A stretch of 64,000 nt of DNA. Origin: Euryhalocaulis caribicus. GTDB taxonomy: Bacteria; Pseudomonadota; Alphaproteobacteria; Caulobacterales; Maricaulaceae. Positions 8,432 through 17,980 of this stretch are shown here, in pieces; within the stretch, counting starts at the first letter, position 1; every line of letters starts with the position of its first letter. The notes under the pieces are model-generated. The model had not been told where the DNA came from. It was given only the letters and a program-made list of their open reading frames with translations, and made no database searches. Made by a program: the position numbers and the translations under genes. The DNA lies in contig NZ_ASJA01000002.1 of the NCBI RefSeq assembly GCF_000412185.1, positions 62,001 through 126,000 of the forward strand. Direction: 5' to 3'.

Positions 8432-9931
8432 TCAGGCGGTGCGCTTCAATAGCCTGCGACGCTGCACCGATGAAGGGATGCGCATCGCCTCACGGTATTT
8501 CGCAACCGTCCGGCGGGCAATCTTGATGTCCTGTTCGCCGAGCATTTCGACGATGCGGTCGTCGGAAAGCACCGCATCAGGAGTTTCCGCGTCGATCATC
8601 GCCTTGATGCGGTGACGCACCGCTTCGGCCGAGTGGCCCTCGCCGCCATCGGAGGCGGGAATGGAGGAGGTGAAGAAATATTTCAGCTCGAACAGACCGC
8701 GCGGCGTATGCGCGTATTTGTTCGAGGTAACCCGGCTGACGGTGGATTCGTGCATCTCGATCGCGTCGGCGACGGTCTTCAGGTTCAGCGGCCGCAGATG
8801 CTCCACACCGTGCACGAAAAAGGCGTCCTGCTGGCGAACAATCTCGGAGGCGACCTTCAATATTGTGCGCGCGCGCTGGTCCAGGCTTTTGACCAGCCAG
8901 GAGGCATTGGCGTGGCACTCGCTGATGAAGGCCTTGTCCTCGTCCTTCATCTGGGCGCCGGAAATCTCCGCGTAATAGCGTGAATTGACCAGGACGCGGG
9001 GCAGGGTGTCGCTGTTCAGCTCTACCGCCCAGCCGCCGCCGGCCTTTTCGCGGATCATCACGTCCGGTTCGATCGCCGCCGCGCCTTCCGCGCCAAAAGC
9101 GTGGCCGGGCTTGGGCGTCAGCGCCCGCAACTCGGCAATCATCTCGTTCATGTCTTCGGAATCGACCCCGCAGGCCTCGCGCAGCCCGTCATAATCATGG
9201 CGCGCCAGAAGCGGCAGATTCTCAATCAGCGCCTCCATGGCCGGGTCAAAACGGTTGCGGTCCTTGAGCTGCAGCGCCAGGCATTCCTGCAGCGAACGGG
9301 CCATCACCCCGGTCGGCTCGAAGCCCTGCATCAGCCGTATCACGCCCTCTATGCGGTCCTCGGACACGCCCAGCTGCTCAGCCGCGGCGTCCATTTCCAG
9401 ACGCAGATAGCCGTCTTCTTCCACCATTTCGGCCAGCCATGACCCGATCAGACGGGTCTTGGCGTCAGTAACCGCCATGGAAAGCTGGGACAGCAGGTGA
9501 TCTTTCAGCGTGACCGGCGTGGCGCCGGCTGCGTCTTCCATGCCGGAATCGTCAAACCCGCCCTTGCCGGAGCCCGCACGCGACCAGTCCGTGTCGCCGC
9601 CGACGCTGTGCTTGTCGGCCACGCTCTCATCGGGATGAAGACTGTCGGAATCGGCGTCCAGAGAGGATTCGGCGGCGGCGCTGACGCGGTCGTCGCTGAT
9701 CTCGACTTCCTGAATGCGGTCGCTCTCTTCGCGTTGACCGGCCACTTCGGGTTCTTCAGACCGCTCCTCGCGGTCATCGCGCTCCAGAAGGGGATTCTTT
9801 TCCAGTTCGGTCTCGACGAATTCCGCAAGCTCGATATTCGACAGCTGCAGCAGTTTGATCGCCTGCTGCAGTTGCGGCGTCATGACCAGGGACTGGCCCT
9901 GTCTGATCTCAAGTCGTTGCGAGATCGCCAT
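8432..9931 (-). CDS. rpoN: RNA polymerase sigma-54 factor
   Basis: The 499-residue product begins MAISQRLEIRQGQSLVMTPQ, the Gln-rich activator-interacting region I. An acidic region II follows (about residues 50-130), then the core-binding domain, and the C terminus carries the RpoN box ARRTVAKYREAMRIPSS used to read the -24 element. Sigma-54 needs an ATPase activator and directs nitrogen, flagellar and other regulons. It sits downstream of lptB, in the order lptC-lptA-lptB-rpoN-hpf-ptsN. Confidence 0.96.
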   Translation of the reverse strand: MAISQRLEIRQGQSLVMTPQLQQAIKLLQLSNIELAEFVETELEKNPLLERDDREERSEEPEVAGQREESDRIQEVEISDDRVSAAAESSLDADSDSLHPDESVADKHSVGGDTDWSRAGSGKGGFDDSGMEDAAGATPVTLKDHLLSQLSMAVTDAKTRLIGSWLAEMVEEDGYLRLEMDAAAEQLGVSEDRIEGVIRLMQGFEPTGVMARSLQECLALQLKDRNRFDPAMEALIENLPLLARHDYDGLREACGVDSEDMNEMIAELRALTPKPGHAFGAEGAAAIEPDVMIREKAGGGWAVELNSDTLPRVLVNSRYYAEISGAQMKDEDKAFISECHANASWLVKSLDQRARTILKVASEIVRQQDAFFVHGVEHLRPLNLKTVADAIEMHESTVSRVTSNKYAHTPRGLFELKYFFTSSIPASDGGEGHSAEAVRHRIKAMIDAETPDAVLSDDRIVEMLGEQDIKIARRTVAKYREAMRIPSSVQRRRLLKRTA

Positions 9932-9991
9932 AATTCGTTAGCGGTTCAGTCGGTTTTCTAATCAAACTGAACCAAACCTATGCGAAAGCCC

Positions 9992-10777
9992 TTAATGAAA
10001 GCTGTCGCCGAGGTACAATCGTTTGACTTCAGGGTTCGCGCGCACCTCGGTGGGCGAGCCTTCGAACAGCACTTCGCCGTCATAGATGATCGAGGCGCGG
10101 TCCGTAATTTCCAGCGTTTCGCGGACATTGTGATCGGTGATCAGAATGCCGATGCCGCGATTGCGCAGGAACATGATCAGTTCCCGGATATCGGCGATGG
10201 CCAGCGGGTCGATGCCCGCGAACGGCTCGTCCAGAAGGATGAAGCTGGGGCGCGTGGCCAGCGCCCGGGCAATCTCCACCCGGCGCCGTTCGCCGCCCGA
10301 CAGCGCCATCGCGGACGCATCGCGCAAATGTTCGATGTGCAGTTCTGACAACAGGGAATCCACGATCTCCCTCTGCACCGTCTTGTCGCGCTCGACCAGT
10401 TCGACCACGCCCAGAATATTGTCCTGCACCGACAGGCCCCGGAAGATCGAGGCTTCCTGCGGCAGATAGCCGATGCCCAGACGCGCGCGCTGATACATGG
10501 GCAGGGAGATGATATCCTCGCCATCCATGCAGATCGCGCCGCTATCGGCGGAGACCAGGCCGGTGATCATGTAAAAGCAGGTCGTCTTGCCGGCCCCGTT
10601 CGGACCCAGCAGTCCCACGACTTCGCCGCGCTTGAGGCTGAGATCGACGCCCTTCACCACCATGCGGCGGCCATAGGACTTCTTCAGCTCACGAATCTGC
10701 AGCCCGTCCGAGGGAAGATCCTCGGGCCGGATCTCTTCGGCTTCGTCAGATCGCTCCAGATCACTCGCAGTTGTCAC
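9992..10777 (-). CDS. lptB: LPS export ABC transporter ATPase LptB
   Basis: The product has the Walker A motif GPNGAGKTT, the ABC signature LSGGERRR and Walker B FILLDEPFAGIDP, with overall wording typical of LptB, the ATPase that powers extraction of lipopolysaccharide from the inner membrane with LptFG. The GTG at 10777 is preferred as the start: GGAG lies six bases ahead and the 261-residue length is close to the family. An ATG at 10825 would add 16 residues without homology. The GTG lies inside lptA (stop at 10761), so the two overlap by 17 bp and are probably coupled. Confidence 0.93.
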   Translation of the reverse strand: MTTASDLERSDEAEEIRPEDLPSDGLQIRELKKSYGRRMVVKGVDLSLKRGEVVGLLGPNGAGKTTCFYMITGLVSADSGAICMDGEDIISLPMYQRARLGIGYLPQEASIFRGLSVQDNILGVVELVERDKTVQREIVDSLLSELHIEHLRDASAMALSGGERRRVEIARALATRPSFILLDEPFAGIDPLAIADIRELIMFLRNRGIGILITDHNVRETLEITDRASIIYDGEVLFEGSPTEVRANPEVKRLYLGDSFH

Positions 10778-11291
10778 GCTGCTCCGCCTCTCCGTCCGGA
10801 TAGAGAACCACGCGCACGCGGTCATTGCCGCCCGTGCTTTGCTTGCCGTCCATGGTCGAATTGCCTGTCACCAGATCAACCGTCAGCTTGTCGCCGGTGG
10901 AGACGTCGCAACCCTGCTTGACCACCACGTCGCCGGTCATGACCAGCGTCTCGGTCGTAATGTCGTAAACCGCGCGCTGGCCGCGCGCGGTCTCCTCCGG
11001 CGTAATATAGAAAACATCGCCGGTGGCGATCACGGTTTCCATCGCGCCCATGGAGCCGGGGCCGCCGGTCTGGCCGGCCTTCTCGAACTCGACTTCCAGG
11101 CGGTTGGACAACAGACGCGCCTGTCCCTGCGTCGCTTCGACATTGCCTTCGAAGATGGCCCGGCCTTCGTCATTGCGAAGCTCGGAACGGTCCGAGTCGA
11201 TCAGGATCGGGCCTTCGGCCTTGCCGATCTGGGCGGCGGCGGGCGTGGCGGCGGCAGCCGCCAAGGCCAAGGCCAGGATGAAACCCTTCAT
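10761..11291 (-). CDS. lptA: LptA/OstA family periplasmic LPS transport protein
   Basis: The 176-residue product has a signal peptide (MKGFILALALAAAAATPAAA) and an OstA-type beta-jellyroll region, marked by DEGRAIFEGNVEATQGQARL and later VYDITTETLVMTGDVVVKQG. LptA forms the periplasmic bridge that carries lipopolysaccharide between LptC and LptD. Its ATG overlaps the lptC stop by four bases and its end overlaps lptB, so lptC, lptA and lptB form one tightly packed transcript. Confidence 0.9.
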   Translation of the reverse strand: MKGFILALALAAAAATPAAAQIGKAEGPILIDSDRSELRNDEGRAIFEGNVEATQGQARLLSNRLEVEFEKAGQTGGPGSMGAMETVIATGDVFYITPEETARGQRAVYDITTETLVMTGDVVVKQGCDVSTGDKLTVDLVTGNSTMDGKQSTGGNDRVRVVLYPDGEAEQRDNCE

Positions 11292-11980
11292 TCTTGCGTC
11301 TCCGTCTGTTCGGCGCGCGCCGGGCGCTCCTTGTCCTGTTCCAGCACCGTTTTCACGTCGCCTTCAAAATGCAGCACGCGGCCGTCTTCTTCAAACCGCC
11401 AGCGTTTGGCCTGGACCGTTCCCATCGGGCCGCGGGCCTCGACAGGCTGGTCGCCTTCCGCGTCCTTGGTGGTCAGATTCACCGTGGCGCGGCTGGTCGT
11501 GAACGCGTAGCCCGAACGGGTCGTCAGGTCCACGTCCGCAATCAATTCCAGCATCTTGTTCCTGGAATCATAGTTTCCGCGCGCCGCGGCGGCGTTCGTC
11601 GGGTCCGTGTCCGGATTCTCGTTATCCGGGTCGATCAGCAGGCGCGGCAATTCCAGTTCGGTGATATCGGGCGAATCCTCAGGCCGGCGCAGAGCCTGCT
11701 GCGCGGTTACGATCACCGCGTTGCCGACGGCGTCGCGCCCGGTAAAGCGCGGATTTTCCATGCGCACCGCGCCGTCATCGGCGCGGAATTCGATCTCCGG
11801 CGCGGGCGTGCCCCCGCTCATCAGGATGACCGCCAGAATCACAACGCCGAGCGCCGCGGCGGCCGCCCACAGCGCCCAGCGGATCTTATGGACAAAGGCT
11901 GAGCGCCGGCGCGCCGCGGCCAGCGACGTGGCGCGGCGGGGCTGTTCGCCCAGATGGCTGCCATGCATGGCGTCGCTCAT
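11288..11980 (-). CDS. lptC: LPS export protein LptC
   Basis: The 230-residue product has a cytoplasmic N-terminal stretch of about 30 residues, a single membrane helix (WALWAAAAALGVVILAVILM, about 33-52) and a periplasmic beta-rich domain with FRADDGAVRMENPRFTGRD. That layout and its place upstream of lptA identify LptC, which receives lipopolysaccharide from LptB2FG and passes it to LptA. The C terminus includes TKDAEGDQPVEARGPMGTVQ and EDGRVLHFEGDVKTVL, typical of the DUF1239/LptC family in alphaproteobacteria. Confidence 0.88.
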   Translation of the reverse strand: MSDAMHGSHLGEQPRRATSLAAARRRSAFVHKIRWALWAAAAALGVVILAVILMSGGTPAPEIEFRADDGAVRMENPRFTGRDAVGNAVIVTAQQALRRPEDSPDITELELPRLLIDPDNENPDTDPTNAAAARGNYDSRNKMLELIADVDLTTRSGYAFTTSRATVNLTTKDAEGDQPVEARGPMGTVQAKRWRFEEDGRVLHFEGDVKTVLEQDKERPARAEQTETQE

Positions 11981-12053
11981 CCGTCCTTAAATCCTGTTCT
12001 TCCGGGGAATATGCATCAGCCTCAATATATTCGCGAATGCGGCGTTTGCACGA

Positions 12054-12677
12054 CTATCCGCTATGAGAAAACACATCGCTGTCGCCCCAGCCCGCCAGAT
12101 CCAGCGCCGCGCGCACGCCCAAAGCGGCGAATACGCCCCGCGCCAGCTCCATCCGGCCTTCGCGCTCCAGCATCACGGTCAGGCGGTCGCGCAGCTGATG
12201 AAGATGCAGCACGTCGCTGGCCGCGTATTGCTGCTGTTCGGGCGTCAGCTCCGCCGCGCCCCAGTCGGAACTTTGCTGCTGCTTGCTGATCTCGATGCCC
12301 AACAGCTCTCGCGACACGTCTTTCAGGCCGTGCCGGTCCGTATAGGTCCGCGCCAGCTTGGACGCCATCTTGGTGCAGAAAACCGGATTCAGGTCGACGC
12401 CCAGCCGGTGACGGATCACCGCAACGTCAAAACGCGCGAAATGCAGAATTTTCTCGATGCCCTCATCGGCCAGCAGGGCCTTGAGGTTCGGGCAGTCATA
12501 GGTTTCCCGGTCCAGCTGGACCAGGTGCGCCTCGCCGTCGCCTGCGGAGAGCTGAACCACGCATAGCGGATCGCGCTGCACGTTCAGGCCCATCGTCTCG
12601 GAATCGACGGCGATCGCGCTGGCCTTATCCAGGCCATGTCCGGCGGGCAGGTCGCCCCTGTGCAGGTGAATGGTCAT
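12054..12677 (-). CDS. nrnC: NrnC-type 3'-5' exoribonuclease (short ribonuclease D)
   Basis: The 207-residue product is a DEDDy exonuclease alone, with no HRDC domains. The catalytic acids are D25 and E27 (AVDSETMG), D84 (HFARFDVAV) and D155 with Tyr151 (YAASDVLHL). Full-length RNase D is about 370 residues; this short form matches NrnC, the oligoribonuclease that clears dinucleotides in alphaproteobacteria that lack Orn. It lies just upstream of lptC on the same strand, separated by 73 bp, a neighbourhood common in this class. Confidence 0.85.
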   Translation of the reverse strand: MTIHLHRGDLPAGHGLDKASAIAVDSETMGLNVQRDPLCVVQLSAGDGEAHLVQLDRETYDCPNLKALLADEGIEKILHFARFDVAVIRHRLGVDLNPVFCTKMASKLARTYTDRHGLKDVSRELLGIEISKQQQSSDWGAAELTPEQQQYAASDVLHLHQLRDRLTVMLEREGRMELARGVFAALGVRAALDLAGWGDSDVFSHSG

Positions 12678-12738
12678 GCCCCGCTTTAGAGCGCGAAACG
12701 CCCCGCCGCGGCAAGCCCCGAATGCCCGCCGGTTTCAA

Positions 12739-13170
12739 CTATGGCTGGCCCACCGTGAATTCGACCGTTTCATCCTCGGCCGTCTCGAAATCCAGCGTCA
12801 CGGACACCGTGTCGCCGGCCTCGACCGCCTCGAGACCGAAAATCATCAAGTGATTGCCGCCCTGTTCCAGCCGCGCCTCGCCGCCGGCCGGGATCTCCAC
12901 GGCCTCCACGCGCCGCATCCGCATCACGCCCTCCTCCATCGTATTCTGATGCAGTTCGATGCGGTCGGCGGCTTCGGCCGACGCGCCGATCAGACGGTCC
13001 GCGCCGCCTGCATTGGTCATTGTCGCATAGCCCGCCGTGATGTCGCGCCCCTGCGGCGGGGTGCGGATCAACGCGTCTGAAACAGAAATGTCCGGCGCAG
13101 CGGATTCGCCGCCGCCGGAACAGGCGGCCAGAAGCGCGGCAGCGGCAAGGATTGAAGTTCTCATCATCAT
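12739..13170 (-). CDS. Copper chaperone PCu(A)C, lipoprotein form
   Basis: The 143-residue product has a lipoprotein signal ending LAAC (Cys17). It carries the PCu(A)C copper-binding arrangement: RIELHQNTM, a Met-rich stretch (EEGVMRMRRV), and after about 20 residues GGNHLMIFGL, which fits the family pattern H-x10-M-x21-H-x-M. PCu(A)C delivers Cu(I) in the periplasm, classically to cytochrome oxidase. Its ATG shares one base with the stop of the upstream outer-membrane gene (TAATG), so both are translated together. Confidence 0.9.
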   Translation of the reverse strand: MMMRTSILAAAALLAACSGGGESAAPDISVSDALIRTPPQGRDITAGYATMTNAGGADRLIGASAEAADRIELHQNTMEEGVMRMRRVEAVEIPAGGEARLEQGGNHLMIFGLEAVEAGDTVSVTLDFETAEDETVEFTVGQP

Positions 13171-14240
13171 TATGACCCCCAGCTATATTGCCAACCGGCC
13201 GTGACGATCACGTCGGTTTCCATTTGCGGCCCGTTCAGGTCCTGATGCACGGGCGCGCCGACCTCGAAAGCGAAGCGATGGCCGCGCAAGGCGCCTGTCT
13301 GCGCCGCCCAGTTCACGCCTGCAAATATATCAATGCGTTCGCCGCCATAATTGGCGGGGTCGGCGGTCTGGACCGGCGCGGCGATGCGCGTGTCCCGGCC
13401 CTCGATATCGCCCCGGCTTTTCGCGTCGGCGCGAAGCGACAAGCTGAGCGTCGGCGCGGGAGAATAACTGGCCCAGGCCGTCGCGGCGATCTCGTCGCCC
13501 AGCCGGTAATCGGCATCGTTGTCATGCAGGCGAACCAGCGCGGAAGCCTGCGCGCCCCAGCCCCATGCGCCGTAGTTCCGGGCGTGGGTGATGGAGGCAA
13601 ACGGATCGAAGGTGCCCGATCCCAGTTGCATGGCGTAGGGCAGGGTAAGGACGGGGCGCGTATCCATCGGCGTCAGCACGTCGTCCGACTTGTCGATTGA
13701 CCCTGTAGGCAGCGACACGCCCAGCGCCGCCACCGTGCGCGACCCGGCGTTCTGGTCGCCATCGCCCGCCAGCTTGTACAGCGCGGAAACCTTGGTGTCG
13801 CCAAACCCTTCCGACTTCGTCGAGAACTCGCCAAGGCGCGTGGCGCCCATCATGCCGGCGAAGGTGACGTGGTCCATTTCCTTGATGTGGTATCCGGTCA
13901 TCGCCATCAGCGTGATGCGGTCAGTGGGCGCCCACATCGCGCCCAGCATGTGCATGTCCATCGTCATCTCTGTGGGAACGACGCGCAGATTGGCCGGCAT
14001 TCCGGCCGGATTTGCGATATTGGAGACAATGAATTCGGGCGACACGGAATCGGTCCCGATCCGGTTGCCCGCCATGTCCATCCGCATGAAGCGGTAGGAA
14101 AGCATGAATTCCCCGGCGTCGTGGGTGTGTTCGCCCATGACCCCGATGGGGGCGTGTTCGTCGGCGTGCGGCCCGTCATGCGCCACCGCGCGCGCGGGAA
14201 GGAACGCGGCCAGCGCGGCCGCGGAGAGAAGCGCTTTCAT
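13170..14240 (-). CDS. Outer-membrane beta-barrel protein linked to copper handling
   Basis: The 356-residue product has a signal peptide (cleavage near ARAVA/HDG) followed by a His-rich segment HDGPHADEHAPIGVMGEHTH. Alternating beta strands and a C-terminal aromatic end (WQYSWGS) follow, as in a barrel. A Met-rich loop (EMTMDMHMLGAMWAP) and HIKEMDHVTFAGMMGA add possible Cu(I) ligands. It resembles the broad 'transporter' or phenol-degradation MetA barrel group, but I cannot name a transported substrate. Coupling to the PCu(A)C gene and the His/Met content make a copper role the best inference. Confidence 0.65.
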   Translation of the reverse strand: MKALLSAAALAAFLPARAVAHDGPHADEHAPIGVMGEHTHDAGEFMLSYRFMRMDMAGNRIGTDSVSPEFIVSNIANPAGMPANLRVVPTEMTMDMHMLGAMWAPTDRITLMAMTGYHIKEMDHVTFAGMMGATRLGEFSTKSEGFGDTKVSALYKLAGDGDQNAGSRTVAALGVSLPTGSIDKSDDVLTPMDTRPVLTLPYAMQLGSGTFDPFASITHARNYGAWGWGAQASALVRLHDNDADYRLGDEIAATAWASYSPAPTLSLSLRADAKSRGDIEGRDTRIAAPVQTADPANYGGERIDIFAGVNWAAQTGALRGHRFAFEVGAPVHQDLNGPQMETDVIVTAGWQYSWGS

Positions 14241-14281
14241 AGTTTGAATCCTGATTTTTCGAGACTTGAGAATCGAAGAAA

Positions 14282-14659
14282 TCAGGCTGCAGGCGGCGCC
14301 CTCGGACCATTTGCGCGGTCGAACTTGCGCGAAAGCCCTGATTGCTCACGCAGCGATGCCCGTCTCTCCGGATCCATGCGGCCAGGCGCAAGCGCGGCCG
14401 GGACCGGAGACGCAGGAATGGCCGCCACGCAACCAATACAGCAGCTCTTGCACTCGGACGGATGATCTTGCGGCGCTTCGGGCTGGCCGGTCAGTTCGGC
14501 GGCCAGCTCCAACGACTGGCGCTGCGCGGGCGTAAGGGCGGAAATATCTCCGCCGCACCAGATATTCGCCGTCTGCAGGCCGCCGGGCGCCGCCGCAGAA
14601 GGCAGCGCCGGTCCCAGGCTGAGCGCCAATGCCAGCAGGATAGAGACAATGCGGGTCAC
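14282..14659 (-). CDS. Small secreted Cys-rich protein, DUF2946-like
   Basis: From a GTG at 14659 the product has 125 residues, with a signal peptide (VTRIVSILLALALSLGPALP). It contains a cysteine cluster HPSECKSCCIGCV around residues 68-80. Small secreted proteins with such clusters, often DUF2946, are common beside copper genes, and this one is just upstream of the barrel and the PCu(A)C chaperone. Metal binding is inferred. The frame is open further upstream to 14761, but that extension is Arg-rich and precedes the signal peptide, so I prefer the GTG. Confidence 0.5.
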   Translation of the reverse strand: MTRIVSILLALALSLGPALPSAAAPGGLQTANIWCGGDISALTPAQRQSLELAAELTGQPEAPQDHPSECKSCCIGCVAAIPASPVPAALAPGRMDPERRASLREQSGLSRKFDRANGPRAPPAA

Positions 14660-14720
14660 GCGCGGGGAATAGACGCAATTAACCCGCCGCGGAAGCGGGG
14701 CGAAACATCGCAGGCGGCGC

Positions 14721-14753
14721 AAATGAAAAGGGCGGCCCGACAGGACCGCCCTT
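14721..14753 (-). terminator. Intrinsic terminator of the S9 peptidase gene
   Basis: On the minus strand the stem AAGGGCGG/CCGCCCTT (plus-strand 14728-14735 and 14746-14753) is followed by TTTTCATTT (14729-14721). It lies about 25 bp beyond the peptidase stop at 14779. The plus-strand side lacks a T run. Confidence 0.75.
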
Positions 14754-14778
14754 CTTCGCATCGGGAACCCAAACCCTT

Positions 14779-16818
14779 CTATTCGGCCGCTTCGATGCCG
14801 AGCTGGCCGGCAAGGTCCAGATCGAAGGCCGGCGGCTCGCCGCCATCGCCCTGCAGGTAGTGATCCATCCAGCGCATCAGGCGCAGCGCGTAGTCATATT
14901 GCGCCGCCGCCTTGCGGTTGCCGTGCCCCTCGCCCGGATAGAAGACCAGCCGCACCGGCGCTTCGCTGCGCAGTTTGAGGTGCCGGTAAAGCTCCATGGA
15001 CTGGCTGGGATGCACGCGCGTGTCGTCTTCGCCGTGAAGGATCAGCGTCGGCGTCCTCGACTCGCCGGCATAATAGATCGGCGAAACTTCCAGCATGCTC
15101 TGCCAGTCTTCCCACGGCCATTTGCGGGCGTGCACATTGTACATCTCGTCAGGGATGTCGGTGGTGCCGAACTTGGAAATCTGGTCGGAAATGCCCACGA
15201 ACATCACGCTGGCGGCGAAGTGCTCGCTCAGCGCCGTCGCGCCCCAGGCGGACGCATAGCCGCCATAGGAGCCGCCGGTGATCCCGGCGCGGTCCGGATC
15301 GACAATCCCGGCTTCCGCCAGAGCGCCGATCGCGTCCACAAGATCGTTGAATTCCTTGCCGGCGTAATCGTTCTGATGCTGCTTGGCATAGGCGACGCCG
15401 CGGCCTGTGGAGCCGCGATAGTTCGGCCAGAAAGCGGCATAGCCCTGGCCGGCGGCGACCTGCCCCGGTTCGGAATAGCGCGTGTGCCAGCCATTGGAAC
15501 GGTGCGCCTCGGGGCCGCCATGGACCAGCATCATCAATGGCCAGCCGCCCGCCGGCGCCTCGCCATTCGGGGTGACCAGCACGCCCTGCACCATCTGGCC
15601 GTCGCGCGCTTCGTATTCAAACACGCGCTGATCGGCCAGCTGGCGGTTTTCCAGCCAGCCATTGTGATCGGCCCAGAGCGCAAACGCGCCGTCCGGCGCG
15701 GCCGCATACAGGTTTTTCGGATGATCCGGCGCGTCGGCGATCAGGCCGATGCGGTTCCGCTCCGCGCCCAGCGCCACGTCGCGGGCGATCAGCTCTTCCG
15801 GCTGGTCCAGATTGCGCAGCGCCTCGCCGTCCGAGGAATAGACGGTCAAACGGCTCTGCACGCCCTCATGGATAATGGCCAGGATTTCCCCGCCCGACAG
15901 CCATTCCACGTCCATGACATGATGTTCCGCCTCCGGTTCGACCGGCTGGTAAGCCCCGGTTTCGGCATTGGCGATCATCATGACGCCCGCCGAAGGATCG
16001 TTGATGTCGATCCCGGCGGTCATGGCGATGGCCTCGCCCGAAGGGGAGAACTTGTAGAGGCCCAGCTTGCCGGGGGTCTCGATGACCGAAACCGGCTCGC
16101 CATTCGCGTCCAGCACATGGACCTGACGCTTCATGTAGTAATCGTCGATCAGCGGCGTCGGGGCGACCGAAACCGCCAGACGCTGCCCGTCATCGGAAAT
16201 CACCAGATTGGAAAGATCGCCCTCCGGTCCGATCCGCTCGGCCTGCGGGGGCGTGTCGGCGGTGTTCAGACGGACGCGCCAGAGATGGGAGAATTCGTGG
16301 TCTTCTTCATAGACCCAGGCCTTGAAGCCCTTGTCCTTCAGCTTCTCCTCGGTCTTGTCCCCGGGTTCCTTGGCAATGAAATAGATCGTGTCGCCGTTCG
16401 GACCCCAGACATAATCCTCGATATTCGCATCCATGCCGAAGACGCGCTGCGCCTCGCCGCCATCCACGGCGATCGACCAGATGGCGTCATGTTCGTCATC
16501 GCCGCGTTTGGAAACGAAGCTGACCGCGCCGCCATCAGGGCGCCAGGCGATATCCGATACGCCCTCACCGCCGGTGACATAGGCGCGATTGGAGCTCTCG
16601 CCCCATGCGACATAAAGCTGGCTGTCCGGCGCGCCGTCTTCGTCGCCGGCCAGCACGTTGCGCGGCGCGTCGATCACATAGGCGATGCGCGATCCGTCAG
16701 GCGAAACGGCCTGACCGTCGACATGCGTGACCTTCGCCAGATCCTCCACGCCCATGGGCTGGGCGAGCGCCGCCGTGGCCGCCAGCGCGGCCCCGGGCGT
16801 CAAAAGCATGAATTTCAT
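14779..16818 (-). CDS. S9 family peptidase (dipeptidyl/acylaminoacyl peptidase type), secreted
   Basis: The 679-residue product has a signal peptide (MKFMLLTPGAALAATAALAQ), a beta-propeller of WD40-like or TolB-like blades over about residues 25-390 (SPDGSRIAYV, WRPDGGAVSFVSKRGDD), and an alpha/beta hydrolase domain. The catalytic triad is visible: Ser near 517 in GGSYGGYAS, Asp near 596 in HGEDDTRVHP, and His near 630 in PGEGHGNR. S9 enzymes cleave short peptides, often after proline or from acylated N termini. It is monocistronic, with its own terminator downstream. Confidence 0.92.
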   Translation of the reverse strand: MKFMLLTPGAALAATAALAQPMGVEDLAKVTHVDGQAVSPDGSRIAYVIDAPRNVLAGDEDGAPDSQLYVAWGESSNRAYVTGGEGVSDIAWRPDGGAVSFVSKRGDDEHDAIWSIAVDGGEAQRVFGMDANIEDYVWGPNGDTIYFIAKEPGDKTEEKLKDKGFKAWVYEEDHEFSHLWRVRLNTADTPPQAERIGPEGDLSNLVISDDGQRLAVSVAPTPLIDDYYMKRQVHVLDANGEPVSVIETPGKLGLYKFSPSGEAIAMTAGIDINDPSAGVMMIANAETGAYQPVEPEAEHHVMDVEWLSGGEILAIIHEGVQSRLTVYSSDGEALRNLDQPEELIARDVALGAERNRIGLIADAPDHPKNLYAAAPDGAFALWADHNGWLENRQLADQRVFEYEARDGQMVQGVLVTPNGEAPAGGWPLMMLVHGGPEAHRSNGWHTRYSEPGQVAAGQGYAAFWPNYRGSTGRGVAYAKQHQNDYAGKEFNDLVDAIGALAEAGIVDPDRAGITGGSYGGYASAWGATALSEHFAASVMFVGISDQISKFGTTDIPDEMYNVHARKWPWEDWQSMLEVSPIYYAGESRTPTLILHGEDDTRVHPSQSMELYRHLKLRSEAPVRLVFYPGEGHGNRKAAAQYDYALRLMRWMDHYLQGDGGEPPAFDLDLAGQLGIEAAE

Positions 16819-16903
16819 TTTCGATATTCCCCGTCGAGTGCGTCGTGTCTCGACAGGGGAAGCTAGAGCCGGGCGTCCGGCCCGGCAAGGCGGGCGGCGG
16901 GGA

Positions 16904-17935
16904 TCAGCCTTTCCAGAACCCCACCATGGCGCGCACTTCGTCCATCACCGGCTCGGCGACGGCGCGGGCGCGCTCCGCCCCGTCCGTCAGGACACGGTCG
17001 ATCTCTCCGGTCTCGGTCAGCAGGCGGCGCAGTTCGGCGGTGACCGGGGCCAGGTGCTCCACCGCCACCTCGGCCAGCGCCGGTTTGAACGCGCCAAAGC
17101 CCTGTCCGGCGTATTCCGCCAGCACCGCCTCGTCGCTGCGCCCGGACAGCGCGGCGAAAATGCTGACGAGGTTCTTCGCCTCGGGGCGCGCCTTCAGCTC
17201 TTCCAGAGTGTCGGGCAGCGGCTCGGGATCGGTTTTCGCCTTCTTGATCTTGCGCGCGATGGCGTCGGCGTCATCGGTCAGATTGATGCGCGAGAGATCC
17301 GACGGGTCGGACTTGGACATTTTCTTGGAACCGTCCTTCAGGCTCATGATGCGCGCGCCCGGCCCCTGGATCAGCGGTTCGGGCAGCGGGAAGAAGCCCG
17401 GCGCGTCATAATCGCGGTTGAACCGGTCGGCGATGTCGCGACTGAGCTCCAGATGCTGTTTCTGGTCCTCGCCCACCGGCACGTCGGTGGCCTTGTAGAG
17501 AAGGATGTCCGCGGCCTGCAGCACCGGATAGGTGTAAAGACCAACGCTGGCGCGTTCCTTGTTATCGCCGGATTTTTCCTTGAATTGCGTCATGCGGTCC
17601 AGCCAGCCCAGACGCGCCGTGCAATTGAAAACCCAGGCCAGCTCCGCATGTTGCGGCACGCCCGATTGCGGGAAGATCGTCGCCTTCTTGGGGTCCAGCC
17701 CGGCGGCCAGATACGCCGCCGCGATGCCGCGGCGCTGTTCGACCAGCTGTTTGGGGTCCTGCCAAACCGTGATGGCGTGCATGTCGGCCACAAACAGGAA
17801 CGGATTCTCCTCCTGCATGGCGACGAATTTCTTCAGCGCGCCGAGATAATTGCCCAGATGCAGGGACCCGGAGGCCTGAATGCCGGAAAGAATGCGCTTG
17901 GGACCGCGATAGTCGGATTTTTCATGCTGGCTCAT
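16904..17935 (-). CDS. trpS: Tryptophanyl-tRNA synthetase
   Basis: The 343-residue product is a class I synthetase. The HIGH-type motif is [11 protein letters not shown] near residues 23-33 and the KMSKS loop is [10 protein letters not shown] around residue 208. [18 protein letters not shown] is the TrpRS signature. It charges tRNA-Trp. The length is typical. It follows murJ on the minus strand after a 45-bp gap. Confidence 0.95.
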   Translation of the reverse strand: MSQHEKSDYRGPKRILSGIQASGSLHLGNYLGALKKFVAMQEENPFLFVADMHAITVWQDPKQLVEQRRGIAAAYLAAGLDPKKATIFPQSGVPQHAELAWVFNCTARLGWLDRMTQFKEKSGDNKERASVGLYTYPVLQAADILLYKATDVPVGEDQKQHLELSRDIADRFNRDYDAPGFFPLPEPLIQGPGARIMSLKDGSKKMSKSDPSDLSRINLTDDADAIARKIKKAKTDPEPLPDTLEELKARPEAKNLVSIFAALSGRSDEAVLAEYAGQGFGAFKPALAEVAVEHLAPVTAELRRLLTETGEIDRVLTDGAERARAVAEPVMDEVRAMVGFWKG

Positions 17936-17980
17936 GGGCGCGGTTTATGGCGGTGCGGGCGGTGGCGCGCAAGACACCCG

